Assembly: GCF_016654115.1 (NCBI RefSeq)
Contig: NZ_JAEQAZ010000020.1
Span: forward strand, 1-64,000
DNA from: Streptomyces sp. MBT53
GTDB taxonomy: Bacteria; Actinomycetota; Actinomycetes; Streptomycetales; Streptomycetaceae
DNA: 64,000 bases
Direction: 5' to 3'
Positions 9,339 to 17,540 of this stretch are shown here, piece by piece. The notes below the pieces were generated by a model, which was not told where the DNA came from, ran no database searches, and worked only from the letters and a program-made list of their open reading frames with translations. The first letter of the stretch is position 1; each line of letters starts with the position of its first letter. The translations under genes and the position numbers were made by a program.

Positions 9339-9368
9339 GACCGCTCTCCCATCGCCGAGAAAACGGCC
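9339..9368 (-). terminator. Terminator of tRNA-Pro
   Basis: Just past the 3' end of the tRNA, the minus strand reads GGCCGTTTTCT, a short loop, then a GC-rich arm ending AGCGGTC, and TTT. The arms pair over about 11 positions with some G-U pairs. This is the usual layout of tRNA terminators in Streptomyces. Confidence 0.55.
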
Positions 9369-9389
9369 TCTGACCTGCGACTTCAAAAG

Positions 9390-9463
<74 letters not shown>

Positions 9464-9583
9464 TTGCCCGTCTGACCTGGGGTTTCCCCTGGTCGAACGT
9501 GCATGGAAACAATACCGCACTCGCGTCGTTGATCGCGCACGCCTTTATCGGGGGCGGCTTCCCGCCGACCCGCCCCGCAGCGC

Positions 9584-9614
9584 TTGACCTGAAGTTTGGT
9601 TGAGGTTGCACGAT
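9584..9614 (+). promoter_or_regulatory. MerR-type promoter of the transketolase operon
   Basis: A -35 box TTGACC (9584-9589) and a -10-like CACGAT (9609-9614) are 19 bases apart, the over-long spacing typical of MerR-activated promoters. The spacer is nearly a perfect dyad, ACCTGAA...TTGAGGT (9587-9606). The start codon at 9622 would be within a few bases of the transcription start, suggesting a leaderless mRNA. No MerR gene is in the window. Confidence 0.55.
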
Positions 9615-9621
9615 CGTCCGC

Positions 9622-10329
9622 ATGACCACCACCACGGAACACAGCCGCCCGTACACGCACGGCGACCTGCCCCGGCTCATGAGCCTGATGACCGGCGACG
9701 AGAAGCACGGTCCGGCGGCGACCTCGACGCTGGATGTCCTGTGGGTGCTCTACGACCGGGTGCTGCGGGTCGACCCGGAACGCATGGGCGACCCGGAACG
9801 GGACCGGTTCCTGCTCTCCAAGGGGCACGGGCCGATGGCGTACTACGCCGTACTGGCCGCGAAGGGATTCGTCCCGGTGGATTGGCTCCCGGACTTCGGC
9901 TCGTACGACTCTCCGCTCGGGCACCACCCGGACCGGGTGCTCGTGCCGGGTGTCGAGATCGGCAGTGGGTCGTTGGGGCACGGGCTGCCGATCGGCGTCG
10001 GGACGGCACTGGGGCTGCGCGCGCAGGGGCTCGCCGAGCCGCGGGTCTGGGTGCTGGTCGGGGACGCCGAGCTGGACGAGGGCAGCAACCACGAAGCCAT
10101 CGCCTTCGCCGGGCCCGCCGGACTGGACCGGCTGGGCACCGTCGTCGTCGACAACTCCTCGGCCACTCATGCCCGGCCGGGCGGCATCGCCGCCCGCTTC
10201 GAGGCCGCGGGCTGGTCGACGGTGACGGTCGACGGCCGCGATCACGACGCGCTGTACGCAGCCTTCACCGCGCCGCATCCCGGGCGGCCTCATGTGGTCG
10301 TGGCCCGGGTGGAGCCCAAGTCCGCCTGA
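9622..10329 (+). CDS. Transketolase, N-terminal (TPP-binding) subunit
   Basis: 235-aa N-terminal half of a split transketolase. It holds the thiamine-diphosphate domain: KGHGPMAYYAVLA, GSLGHGLPIGVG and the TPP/Mg motif GDAELDEGSNHEA ending in VVDNSS. With the next gene it would form a complete enzyme for two-carbon ketol transfer between sugar phosphates or related compounds. At 235 residues it is slightly shorter than usual for such halves. The C-terminal half starts 55 bases downstream. A MerR-type promoter directly precedes it, and no other pentose-pathway gene is near, so the pair may serve a specialised pathway. Confidence 0.9.
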   Translation: MTTTTEHSRPYTHGDLPRLMSLMTGDEKHGPAATSTLDVLWVLYDRVLRVDPERMGDPERDRFLLSKGHGPMAYYAVLAAKGFVPVDWLPDFGSYDSPLGHHPDRVLVPGVEIGSGSLGHGLPIGVGTALGLRAQGLAEPRVWVLVGDAELDEGSNHEAIAFAGPAGLDRLGTVVVDNSSATHARPGGIAARFEAAGWSTVTVDGRDHDALYAAFTAPHPGRPHVVVARVEPKSA

Positions 10330-10384
10330 TCGTCCGTCCGTTCACCCACCCACTCACCGATGACTCAAGAAGGGCTCCTTCTCC

Positions 10385-11305
10385 ATGGACACCATGCGTG
10401 ACCGCTTCGCCCCGGTCGTCTCCCGGCTTCTCGACGAGGATCCACGCGTCGCGGTCGTCCTCGCCGAGATCGGCGTGGCCACTCTCGCCGAGGCTCAACT
10501 CCGCCACCCGGACCGGGTGATCAACGTCGGGATCCGCGAGCAGCTCCTCGTCGGGGCGGGCGCGGGACTCGCGCTGACCGGGATGCGGCCCGTTCTGCAC
10601 ACCTTCGCGAGTTTCCTCGTCGAGCGGCCCTTCGAGCAGGTCAAGCTGGACCTCGGGCATCAGGGCGTCGGCGCGGTGCTGGTGAGCGCGGCGGCCTCGT
10701 TCGACTGGCCCGCCGGCGGGATGACGCACATGGCTCCGGGCGATGTGGCCCTCCTCGACACACTCGACGGCTGGACCGTGCATGTGCCGGGCCACCCGGA
10801 CGAGGCCGAGACCCTGCTGCGGCACGCGGTCGCCGCGGGCGACGACAAGGTGTACGTACGGCTGTCGGTGCAGTCGAACGCCGACGGTCTCCCGGTCGAC
10901 GGCGAGCACTTCATAGCCGTCCGCGAGGGCCGCTCCGGTGTGGTCGTCGCGGTCGGGCCGATGCTCGGCGCCGTGCTCGACGCGACGGAGGGCCTCGACG
11001 TCACCGTCCTGTATGCCACGACCGTACGGCCTTTCGACGCGCCCGCGTTGCGCCGTGCCACGCGGACGGCCGGGACGGATGTCGTCCTCGTCGAGCCGTA
11101 TCTCGCCGGCACCTCGACGGCCGCCGCGAACGACGCCCTCGCCGACCGGCCCCACCGGGTACTGGGCCTGGGTGTGTCCCGTCCCGAACTGCGCCGCTAC
11201 GGCACGGTCGAGGAACACCTGGCCGCCCACGGGCTCGACGCCCGGTCACTGCGCGAACGCATCGCCGGTTTCGTCGGGGGCGGGCGCGCCGGTACGCGGG
11301 GCTGA
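10385..11305 (+). CDS. Transketolase, C-terminal (pyrimidine-binding) subunit
   Basis: 306-aa C-terminal half of the split transketolase. The Pyr domain comes first (VINVGIREQLLVGAGAGLAL, which contains the catalytic Glu; then HTFASFLVERPFEQVKLDLG), then the C-terminal domain (VLYATTVRPFDAPALRRA, VVLVEPYLAGT). AGAAGGGCT about 12 bases upstream supplies the ribosome site. It belongs with the N-terminal subunit at 9622 and has no meaning alone. It converges on the YjbR-like gene. Confidence 0.9.
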   Translation: MDTMRDRFAPVVSRLLDEDPRVAVVLAEIGVATLAEAQLRHPDRVINVGIREQLLVGAGAGLALTGMRPVLHTFASFLVERPFEQVKLDLGHQGVGAVLVSAAASFDWPAGGMTHMAPGDVALLDTLDGWTVHVPGHPDEAETLLRHAVAAGDDKVYVRLSVQSNADGLPVDGEHFIAVREGRSGVVVAVGPMLGAVLDATEGLDVTVLYATTVRPFDAPALRRATRTAGTDVVLVEPYLAGTSTAAANDALADRPHRVLGLGVSRPELRRYGTVEEHLAAHGLDARSLRERIAGFVGGGRAGTRG

Positions 11306-11328
11306 GACCGGCCGGCGCCTACGGAGGC

Positions 11329-11700
11329 TCAGCCGTCGGACGGCAGGCCCAACTCCGGGTAGGACTCCAGGAGTCGGGGCGGGGCCGCCTGGCGCCAGGA
11401 GTCGGCGAGGATGTCACGCAGTTCCTCCTCGCTGTCCAGCGCGGCGAGCCGGGCCCGGACCCAGGCGAAGCCCGCCTCGTGGTCGGCGACCCAGAACTTC
11501 TCCGGCTCGGCCAGGACGAGTTCGTCGCGCTCCTCCTTGGGGCAGCGCACGGCGATGGAGGTCTCCTCCTCGGGCAGCGTGACGAACATCTTCCCGGCGA
11601 CCCGGAACGTGGGCATGCTCCAGGCGATCTTCTCCGTCGTGTCCGGGAGGGAGAGGGCGATACGGCGTACGTCTTCGGCATCCGGCATGACACGCAACAT
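11329..11700 (-). CDS. MmcQ/YjbR-family protein
   Basis: About 123-aa protein of the MmcQ/YjbR (DUF419) family, a small fold related to CyaY that is often a DNA-binding-like or structural protein. Typical segments: IALSLPDTTEKIAW, FRVAGKMFVTLPEE, AVRCPKEERDELV and WVRARLAAL near the C-terminus. The exact start is unclear: ATG at 11700, ATG at 11688 (giving MPDAEDVRR) and TTG at 11718 are all possible, with no clear ribosome site. It is downstream of a GNAT gene on the same strand. Function unknown. Confidence 0.8.
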   Translation of the reverse strand: MLRVMPDAEDVRRIALSLPDTTEKIAWSMPTFRVAGKMFVTLPEEETSIAVRCPKEERDELVLAEPEKFWVADHEAGFAWVRARLAALDSEEELRDILADSWRQAAPPRLLESYPELGLPSDG

Positions 11701-11718
11701 AGCGGCCGACACTGACAA

Positions 11719-12261
11719 TCACCTGGTGGGAGTGCGTACCCCCGCCCCCACCTTCTTGTAGTAGAGCGTCGTCGGCCGCAGCACCCCGCCCGGACTCGCC
11801 GCGTAGTCGGGGATCACGCCCGCCCGGGTCCAGCCGGCCGAGTCGTAGAGGTGCTCGGCGGCGCTGTCCGTCTCGGTGTCCAGGTGGAGGAGGGTGATGC
11901 CGGCCGCCACCGCCGCGTCCTCCGCGACGGTCAGGAGTCCGCGCCCGAGGCCCTGTCCGCGGGCGTCCCGGTGCACCATCAGTTTGACCAGCTCGGCTCG
12001 GTGGCGGCTGTTGGGCTTGTCGGCGAAGGCGAGGCTCACGGTGCCGACGACCCGTTCGCCAACCCTCGCCGCCCATACGGCGAGCCGCCCGGCGCTCACC
12101 GCGTCGGCGCGCTCCCGCCACCAGGCGACGGCCGCAGCACGGTCGAGCGGCGCGAGGAATCCGATCGACGCTCCGTCGTGCACCGTGTCGGTCAGCAGGT
12201 CCGCCAACTCCTCCGCTACGGAGAGCAGTTGGGGTGCGTCCAGTCGCTCCGTCCTCATCAT
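11719..12261 (-). CDS. GNAT-family N-acetyltransferase
   Basis: 180-aa single-domain acetyltransferase. The acetyl-CoA pyrophosphate loop RDARGQGLGRGLL (motif A) is clear, followed by LDTETDSAAEHLYDSAGW (motif B). The ATG at 12261 follows the stop of the cupin regulator gene; an overlapping GTG at 12267 (GTGA overlap) is also possible. Either way translation is coupled to that regulator, so the regulator probably controls this enzyme. The acceptor is unknown; GNAT proteins in this setting often give resistance by acetylating a small molecule. Confidence 0.88.
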   Translation of the reverse strand: MMRTERLDAPQLLSVAEELADLLTDTVHDGASIGFLAPLDRAAAVAWWRERADAVSAGRLAVWAARVGERVVGTVSLAFADKPNSRHRAELVKLMVHRDARGQGLGRGLLTVAEDAAVAAGITLLHLDTETDSAAEHLYDSAGWTRAGVIPDYAASPGGVLRPTTLYYKKVGAGVRTPTR

Positions 12262-12263
12262 CC

Positions 12264-12842
12264 TCACGGCAGCACCACCGCCAGTACGTAGCGGACCCCG
12301 TCCGGACCGGCGCAGCGGAACTGTGTCGGGCCCCACACCCGCAGCCGTAGACAGTCGCCGGTGTCGAGATGGTGGTCGGTGTTCCCGGCCGTCACGTCGA
12401 GGGTGCCTTCCAGGACCCAGATGTGCTGTTCGAGGCCGGGAACGGGCGGGCGGTCGTAGGCGATGTCGGCGCCCGGCGTCAGTCGTCCCTCGACGAGTTC
12501 GCCTCGCAGGCCGGTGTGCGGGGGCGAGACGGAGCGTCGTAGGAAGCCGGAGGTGCGGTCCTCCCACACCGGTTGGTCGGCGGTGCGCAGCAGCGGGGTG
12601 GGCTCGGCCTCCACCTCGCTGAGGAGTTGGGACATGGTCCGGCCGTAGACGCCGCACAGGCGGTTGAGGAGGGCGGCGGTGGGGCTGGTCTCGGCGCGTT
12701 CGGCACGGGAGAGGGTCGACCGGCTCACTCCGCTGCGTTCCGCCAACTCCCCTAGGGACCAGCCGCGTTGGGCCCGCAGTTCGGCAAGGCGGGCGCCGAG
12801 GCGGGCGTCCATGGGGTCCGGAACCTCGTCTTCGTGCTTCAT
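12264..12842 (-). CDS. XRE regulator with C-terminal cupin sensor
   Basis: 192-aa repressor-type regulator. An XRE helix-turn-helix at residues about 12-68 (LAELRAQRGWSLGELAERSGVSRSTLSRAE) is followed by a cupin ligand domain (LEQHIWVLEGTLDVTAGN, LDTGDCLRLRV). The start is ATG at 12842. A perfect 10-bp inverted repeat (12841-12865) overlaps this start codon, implying tight autoregulation. The GNAT gene overlaps its stop. It is the classic pairing of a cupin regulator with the acetyltransferase it controls; the inducer is unknown. Confidence 0.9.
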   Translation of the reverse strand: MKHEDEVPDPMDARLGARLAELRAQRGWSLGELAERSGVSRSTLSRAERAETSPTAALLNRLCGVYGRTMSQLLSEVEAEPTPLLRTADQPVWEDRTSGFLRRSVSPPHTGLRGELVEGRLTPGADIAYDRPPVPGLEQHIWVLEGTLDVTAGNTDHHLDTGDCLRLRVWGPTQFRCAGPDGVRYVLAVVLP

Positions 12843-12865
12843 ATCCGGGACGGTATCCCGGATAT
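12841..12865. promoter_or_regulatory. Perfect inverted repeat over the cupin regulator start codon
   Basis: Arms ATATCCGGGA (12841-12850) and TCCCGGATAT (12856-12865), with 5 bases between. The left arm includes the ATG of the regulator read on the minus strand. An operator in this place would block both transcription and, in a near-leaderless mRNA, initiation. The LysR gene ends 13 bases away at 12878. Confidence 0.7.
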
Positions 12866-12877
12866 GAGACGGCGAGG

Positions 12878-13780
12878 TTACGTCCGTGCCACTTCCGCCA
12901 GCGCGTCCAGGACCGGGCGGATCAGCGGGTGCTCCTCCGTGCCGCGCCGTACGGCCGCGAAGACCCGGCGGGTCGGCGCCACCCCGTCGACGGGCCGTAC
13001 GACGACTCCCGTCAGGTCCATGCCGCGCAGGGCGGAGCGCGGAACGAGGGCGACACCCGCGTCGGCAGACGCGAGAGCGACGACGGCTCGGAAGTCGTCC
13101 GAAGAGTGCTCCAGGCGGGGCTGGAATCCGGCGTTCTCGCAGGCCAGGACGACGACCTCGTGGCAGGGGTTGCCGGGGTAGGGGCCGATCCACGGGTCCT
13201 TGGCCAGTTCGGCGAGGGGGACCTCGTCGGCGCCGGCGAGGCGGTGGGCGAGCGGGACGACCGCGTCGAAGGGCTCGGCGTAGAGCGGGACATGGATCAG
13301 GCGCGGGTCGTCGGCGGGCGGGGCGCCGCGGTACTCGACGGCGACCGCGACATCCACCTGCCGGTCCAGCACCATCGGCAGACTGGCGTCGCCCTCGGCG
13401 TCCTGGACGCGGATGCGGATGCCGGGCGCGAGCGCAGAGAGTCGGACCACTGCCGGTGCCACGACCTGTGCGATGCCCGTCGCGAACGCGGCGACCGTGA
13501 CCGTGCCGGCCTCGCCCGAGCTGTAGGCGGCGAGTTCCGCCTCGGCCCGCTCCAGCTGGGCGAGGACGACGTTGGTGTGGCCGAGCAGGATCTCGCCGGC
13601 CGGGGTCAGCCGTACCCCCTTGGCGCCGCGCTCGACCAGGCGGTGGCCGGTCTCCTGCTCCAGGGCGGCGAGCTGCTGGGAGACCGCCGAGGGGGTGAGG
13701 TACAGCGCGGCGGCTGCCGCCGTCACGGTGCGGTGGTCGGCCACCGCACGGAGGATATGGAGCCGCCGCGCTTCGATCAT
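12878..13780 (-). CDS. LysR-family regulator
   Basis: 300-aa LysR-type regulator: an N-terminal winged helix (MIEARRLHILRAVADHRTVTAAAAALYLTPSAVSQQLAALE is its diagnostic region, residues 1-41) and a C-terminal periplasmic-binding-like effector domain. It lies downstream of kbl on the same strand with a 60-base gap, so it may be co-transcribed with tdh-kbl or have its own promoter. A short dyad at 13787-13801 (around ATTATCGCAATA) lies just before the ATG and could be its operator. Whether it controls threonine breakdown is a guess from position. Confidence 0.88.
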   Translation of the reverse strand: MIEARRLHILRAVADHRTVTAAAAALYLTPSAVSQQLAALEQETGHRLVERGAKGVRLTPAGEILLGHTNVVLAQLERAEAELAAYSSGEAGTVTVAAFATGIAQVVAPAVVRLSALAPGIRIRVQDAEGDASLPMVLDRQVDVAVAVEYRGAPPADDPRLIHVPLYAEPFDAVVPLAHRLAGADEVPLAELAKDPWIGPYPGNPCHEVVVLACENAGFQPRLEHSSDDFRAVVALASADAGVALVPRSALRGMDLTGVVVRPVDGVAPTRRVFAAVRRGTEEHPLIRPVLDALAEVART

Positions 13781-13840
13781 GGGACCGATTATCGCAATAT
13801 GTCCGAGACTCCGGACGAACCCGGGCCCGGGACGAACGAA

Positions 13841-15034
13841 TCAGCCCTCCAGCTCCGCCCGCGCCGCCACGAACGCGTCCACCGCCCGGTTCACGTCGTC
13901 CGTCGAGTGCGCGGCGGAGAGCTGGACCCGGATACGGGCCTTGTCCTGCGGCACGACCGGGTACGAGAAGCCGATCACGTACACGCCCCGCTCCAGCAGC
14001 AGCTCCGCCATCCGGCCGGCCACGGCCGCGTCGCCGATCATCACGGGGGCGATGGCGTGGTCGCCGGGGAGGATGTCGAAGCCCTCCTCGGTCATCCGGC
14101 GCCTGAACAGGGCGGTGTTCTCGGCGAGTTGGACGCGCAGGTCGTCCGCCGACTCCAGCAGGTCGAGCACCTTGAGGGAGGCCGCGGCGATCACCGGGGC
14201 GAGGGTGTTCGAGAAGAGGTACGGCCGGGAGCGCTGGCGCAGCAGTGCGACGATCTCGGCGCGGGCGGCGACGTAACCGCCGGAGGCGCCGCCGAGCGCC
14301 TTGCCGAGGGTGCCGGTGATGATGTCGACGCGGTCCATGACGCCGTGCAGTTCGGGGGTGCCCCGGCCGCCGGGGCCGACGAAACCGACGGCGTGGGAGT
14401 CGTCGACCATGACCATCGCGTCGTAGCGGTCGGCGAGGTCGCAGATCTCGCGCAGCGGGGCGACGTAACCGTCCATGGAGAAGACGCCGTCGGTGACGAT
14501 CAGCTTGCGCCGGGCGCCCGCCGCTTCCTTCAACTGCTGTTCCAGGTCGGCCATGTCACGGTTGGCGTACCGGTAACGGCGGGCCTTGGAGAGACGGATG
14601 CCGTCGATGATCGACGCGTGGTTGAGGGCGTCGGAGATGACCGCGTCCTCGGGGCCCAACAGGGTTTCGAAGACACCTCCGTTGGCGTCGAAGCAGGAGG
14701 AGTAGAGGATCGTGTCCTCCTGGCCGAGGAAGGAGGACAGGCGCGCCTCAAGTTCCTTGTGGACCTCCTGCGTTCCGCAGATGAAGCGGACCGACGCCAT
14801 GCCGTAGCCCCAGCGGTCGAGGGCCGCGTGGGCGGCGGCCACGACCTCGGGGTGGTCGGCGAGGCCGAGGTAGTTGTTGGCGCAGAAGTTGAGGACCTCG
14901 CCGGGGCGGCCGCCCGAGGTGACGTTCACCGTCGCGGACTGCGGGGAGCCGATCACCCGCTCGGGCTTGTGGAGTCCGGCGGCGCGGATCTCGTCGAGGG
15001 TGGCGCCGATGTCGTCGCGCACGGAGTCGAACAT
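13841..15034 (-). CDS. kbl: 2-amino-3-ketobutyrate CoA ligase (glycine C-acetyltransferase)
   Basis: 397-aa PLP enzyme that cleaves 2-amino-3-oxobutyrate with CoA to glycine and acetyl-CoA, the second step of threonine degradation. Alpha-oxoamine synthase motifs: [34 protein letters not shown] and the PLP lysine Lys245 in GTLGKALGG. The length equals that of the E. coli enzyme. AGGAG lies 7 bases before the ATG. It follows tdh by 36 bases on the same strand, giving the usual tdh-kbl operon although in the order tdh first. Confidence 0.95.
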   Translation of the reverse strand: MFDSVRDDIGATLDEIRAAGLHKPERVIGSPQSATVNVTSGGRPGEVLNFCANNYLGLADHPEVVAAAHAALDRWGYGMASVRFICGTQEVHKELEARLSSFLGQEDTILYSSCFDANGGVFETLLGPEDAVISDALNHASIIDGIRLSKARRYRYANRDMADLEQQLKEAAGARRKLIVTDGVFSMDGYVAPLREICDLADRYDAMVMVDDSHAVGFVGPGGRGTPELHGVMDRVDIITGTLGKALGGASGGYVAARAEIVALLRQRSRPYLFSNTLAPVIAAASLKVLDLLESADDLRVQLAENTALFRRRMTEEGFDILPGDHAIAPVMIGDAAVAGRMAELLLERGVYVIGFSYPVVPQDKARIRVQLSAAHSTDDVNRAVDAFVAARAELEG

Positions 15035-15070
15035 GGGGGAAGCTCCTAAAGTTCCTTCGCCGAAAGGGAG

Positions 15071-16099
15071 TTACGCGGTCCAGTCGAGGATGACCTTGCC
15101 GCCGCGTCCGCTCGCCGCGTCCGCGAACGCCGCCTCGAAGTCGCGGTGTCCGTACCGGCCGGTGATCACGGGCGCGAGATCCAGGCCGCCTTCCAGCAGG
15201 ACCGACATCGCGTACCAGGTCTCGAACATCTCACGGCCGTAGATGCCCTTGATGGTGAGCATCGAGGTGACGATGCGGGACCAGTCGACGGGGAACTCCT
15301 GGGAGGGCAGTCCCAGCATGGCGATCCGGCCGCCGTGGGTCATGTTGGCGATCATGTCGCGCATGGCCTCGGGGCGGCCGGACATCTCCAGGCCGATGTC
15401 GAAGCCCTCGCGCAGGCCCAACTCCCGCTGGCCGTCCGCGATCTGAGCGTCTGTCACGTTCAGGGCGAGGGTCACGCCGATCTTGCGGGCCAGGGCGAGG
15501 CGTTCCTCGCTGACGTCGGTCACCATGATGTTGCGTGCGCCGGCGTGCCGGGCAACGGCCGCCGCCATCAGGCCGATCGGCCCCGCCCCGGTGATGAGGA
15601 CGTCCTCGCCGACGAGCGGGAACGACAGCGCGGTGTGCACGGCGTTGCCGAACGGGTCGAAGATCGCGGCCACATCGAGGTCGACGGGGACGCGGTGCAC
15701 CCATACGTTGGCGGCGGGCAGTGTGACGTACTCCGCGAAGGCGCCGTCCCGGCCGACGCCGAGTCCGACCGTGGCACGGCACAGGTGGCGGCGTCCGGCG
15801 AGGCAGTTGCGGCACTTGCCGCACACCAAGTGGCCCTCGCCGCTGACCAGTTCACCCACGGCGATGTCGGCGACGTCCCGGCCTGTCCCGACCACCTCGC
15901 CGACGAACTCGTGCCCGAGCACGAGCGGTGTGCTGATCGCCTGTTGCGCCCAGCCGTCCCAGGCCCGGATGTGCAGGTCGGTGCCGCAGATCCCGGTGCG
16001 CAGCACCTTGATCAGTACGTCGCCGGGTCCGACGGCGGGCTCCGGAACGTCCACGAGCCACAGCCCGGGCTCCGCCTTCTCCTTGACCAGCGCCTTCAA
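15071..16099 (-). CDS. tdh: L-threonine 3-dehydrogenase
   Basis: 342-aa zinc-dependent medium-chain dehydrogenase that oxidises L-threonine to 2-amino-3-oxobutyrate with NAD+. Catalytic zinc residues Cys38, His63 and Glu64 and the structural zinc cysteines (Cys92, 95, 98, 106) line up with the E. coli enzyme; the Rossmann motif is [10 protein letters not shown]. The start is TTG at 16099 with AGGAG about 9 bases upstream. It is the first gene of the tdh-kbl operon. The 164 bases upstream hold its promoter but no motif I can name. Confidence 0.95.
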   Translation of the reverse strand: MKALVKEKAEPGLWLVDVPEPAVGPGDVLIKVLRTGICGTDLHIRAWDGWAQQAISTPLVLGHEFVGEVVGTGRDVADIAVGELVSGEGHLVCGKCRNCLAGRRHLCRATVGLGVGRDGAFAEYVTLPAANVWVHRVPVDLDVAAIFDPFGNAVHTALSFPLVGEDVLITGAGPIGLMAAAVARHAGARNIMVTDVSEERLALARKIGVTLALNVTDAQIADGQRELGLREGFDIGLEMSGRPEAMRDMIANMTHGGRIAMLGLPSQEFPVDWSRIVTSMLTIKGIYGREMFETWYAMSVLLEGGLDLAPVITGRYGHRDFEAAFADAASGRGGKVILDWTA

Positions 16100-16263
16100 C
16101 GCTACGGCTCCTGTGCGTGAGGCCCGGGGCCGGGCTCGGTCCGGGCATGCCGGACGAGCCCGTTCCGGGGTGGGGGGTGGATTGTGCTAGCAATCTGCCC
16201 TACCGGAGCGCCCGGGTCCATCGAGGTTTTCTTAAGCGGTGTCGCAGCTTTCCTTCACACCTG

Positions 16264-16638
16264 TCACCCGTCCAGCCGCGACACCTGGTAGTGGGCGATG
16301 TACCAGCCGTCGGCCAGCCTCCGCACCAGCACGGCGAGCTTGACGTCGACCGGCGGCCGGTCGGTGAACGTGAACTCCGTGTCCAGGTAACCGAGTACGA
16401 GGTCGTCGGCGTAGCGCCGGGTCTCCAGAACCTCGTAGGCGGCCTTCATTCCGAGCGGCTGGGAGGCGTAGTACTCGGCGACGCCCGCCCGGCCGACGCC
16501 GTAGGGGTGCAGGCCCTGGAAGATCGCGTCCTCGGTGAAGAGTCGGGCCACCTGCTCCGGCTCGTGGGCGTCGACGGCCGCTTTCCAGGGGTCGAGAACA
16601 CCGCGCAGGATTTGTTCGTCGTCGTTCCCGCTGTTCAT
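16264..16638 (-). CDS. SgcJ/EcaC-type NTF2-like protein
   Basis: 124-aa cystatin/NTF2-like protein of the SgcJ/EcaC kind: helix ILRGVLDPWKAAVDAHEPEQVARLF, then EDAIFQGLHPYGVGRAGVAEYY, and final strands GWYIAHYQVSRLDG. Such proteins have uncertain functions (binding or isomerase-type). It lies 15 bases downstream of the SDR gene and so belongs to its operon, under the promoter region that carries TetR-type and LysR-type sites. Confidence 0.8.
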   Translation of the reverse strand: MNSGNDDEQILRGVLDPWKAAVDAHEPEQVARLFTEDAIFQGLHPYGVGRAGVAEYYASQPLGMKAAYEVLETRRYADDLVLGYLDTEFTFTDRPPVDVKLAVLVRRLADGWYIAHYQVSRLDG

Positions 16639-16653
16639 CTCCGTCGACCTTTC

Positions 16654-17367
16654 TCAGTGACCGGCGCTCATGCCGCCGTCGACATGGAGGATCTCGCCGG
16701 TGACGAAGGGAGCGTTCTCCAAGAAGACCACGGCGTCGACGATGTCGCTCACCTCACCCATCCGGCCGACCGGGTGCAGGGCGGAGAGGAAGTCGTGGGT
16801 CTCCTCCGCGTGCATCGGCGTCTTGATGGTGCCCGGCGACACGGCGTTGACGCGGATGCCCCGGGTGGCGTACTCGATGGCGAGGGACTTGGTGGCGGAC
16901 TGGATTCCGCCCTTCGTCAGCGAGGCCAGGACGGAGGGCACGCGAGCGTCCGCGTTGTCGACCATGCTGGTGGTGACGCTGACGATGTGGCCGCCGCCCT
17001 GGGTGAGCAGGTGCGGAACGGCCAGCTGGGTGAGCCGGAAGAACCCGGCCAGGTTGATGCCGAGCACGCTCGCGTAGTCGTCGGCCGTGTAGTCCGTGAA
17101 GGGCTTGGCGACGAAGACGCCCGCGTTGTTGACCACGGTGTCGATCCGGCCGAACCGCTCGATCGCGGCGGCCACGACCCGCTCGGCGGTGGCCGGGTCG
17201 GCGATGTCGCCCTGGACGGTCAGGATGTCCGCGTCGTCGGCGGGGGCGATGGTGCGCGAGGTGGCGACGACGGCGTGGCCGAGCTTGCGGTAGGCGTCGA
17301 CGACGCCCGCTCCGATGCCCTGCGAGGCGCCGGTGACGATCGCGACCTTCTGCTGCTGCGTGCTCAT
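16654..17367 (-). CDS. SDR-family oxidoreductase lacking the catalytic Tyr
   Basis: 237-aa short-chain dehydrogenase fold: TGASQGIG near residue 11, VNNAG, ITRVNAVSPG-like segment RGIRVNAVSPGTIKTP and a C-terminal VTGEILHVDGG. In the active-site region the Lys is present (LTKGG) but the residue four before it is Ala, not Tyr, so the usual YxxxK is absent. It may be a binding protein or use another residue. Start ATG 17367 with GGAGAAGG ahead. It heads the operon with the NTF2-like gene. Upstream lie a TetR-type palindrome (17425-17434) and a LysR-type dyad (17514-17534). Confidence 0.88.
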   Translation of the reverse strand: MSTQQQKVAIVTGASQGIGAGVVDAYRKLGHAVVATSRTIAPADDADILTVQGDIADPATAERVVAAAIERFGRIDTVVNNAGVFVAKPFTDYTADDYASVLGINLAGFFRLTQLAVPHLLTQGGGHIVSVTTSMVDNADARVPSVLASLTKGGIQSATKSLAIEYATRGIRVNAVSPGTIKTPMHAEETHDFLSALHPVGRMGEVSDIVDAVVFLENAPFVTGEILHVDGGMSAGH

Positions 17368-17420
17368 GGTGACCTTCTCCGATGTAGTGGTACTTGGCTG
17401 GGCGCTTCCGGTCGAGTTAC

Positions 17421-17438
17421 TAGCCGACCGGTCGCCTA
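17421..17438. promoter_or_regulatory. TetR-type operator upstream of the SDR operon
   Basis: TAGCCGACCGGTCGCCTA, centred on the palindrome CGACCGGTCG (17425-17434), 54 bases before the SDR start codon. The 14 bases CGACCGGTCGGCTA, read on the minus strand here, are repeated exactly just upstream of the TetR gene at 20053-20652. The pair suggests that this TetR represses both itself and the SDR operon. Confidence 0.6.
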
Positions 17439-17513
17439 TTCGTGAAGGTAGGTGATCTGGCGCAGTGAAAGCAAAGGTCAGATGGGCTTTCTCCAGGACC
17501 GGAATCCTCGCTG

Positions 17514-17534
17514 CTGGGAGGCCTGGCCTCCCAG
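17514..17534. promoter_or_regulatory. Dyad CTGGGAG-N7-CTCCCAG, possible LysR site or terminator
   Basis: Perfect dyad of 10-bp arms with a single central base, between the LysR stop (17541) and the SDR promoter. The same 7-7-7 layout with CTGGGAG and CTCTCAG occurs at 18472-18492, in front of the LysR gene. Because it is repeated at the regulator's own promoter, a binding site seems at least as likely as a terminator for the LysR mRNA. Confidence 0.5.
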
Positions 17535-17540
17535 TCCACG

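Noticed and set aside
9101-9373. A 90-codon plus-strand frame upstream of the tRNA.
   Set aside because: It has no ribosome site, changes frame relative to the more protein-like segment, and runs through the tRNA terminator; at most a relic.
9474-9494. Near-dyad GACCTGGGG-TTT-CCCCTGGTC upstream of tRNA-Pro.
   Set aside because: One mismatch and no matching copy; it could be chance in GC-rich DNA or part of the tRNA promoter, so no function is claimed.
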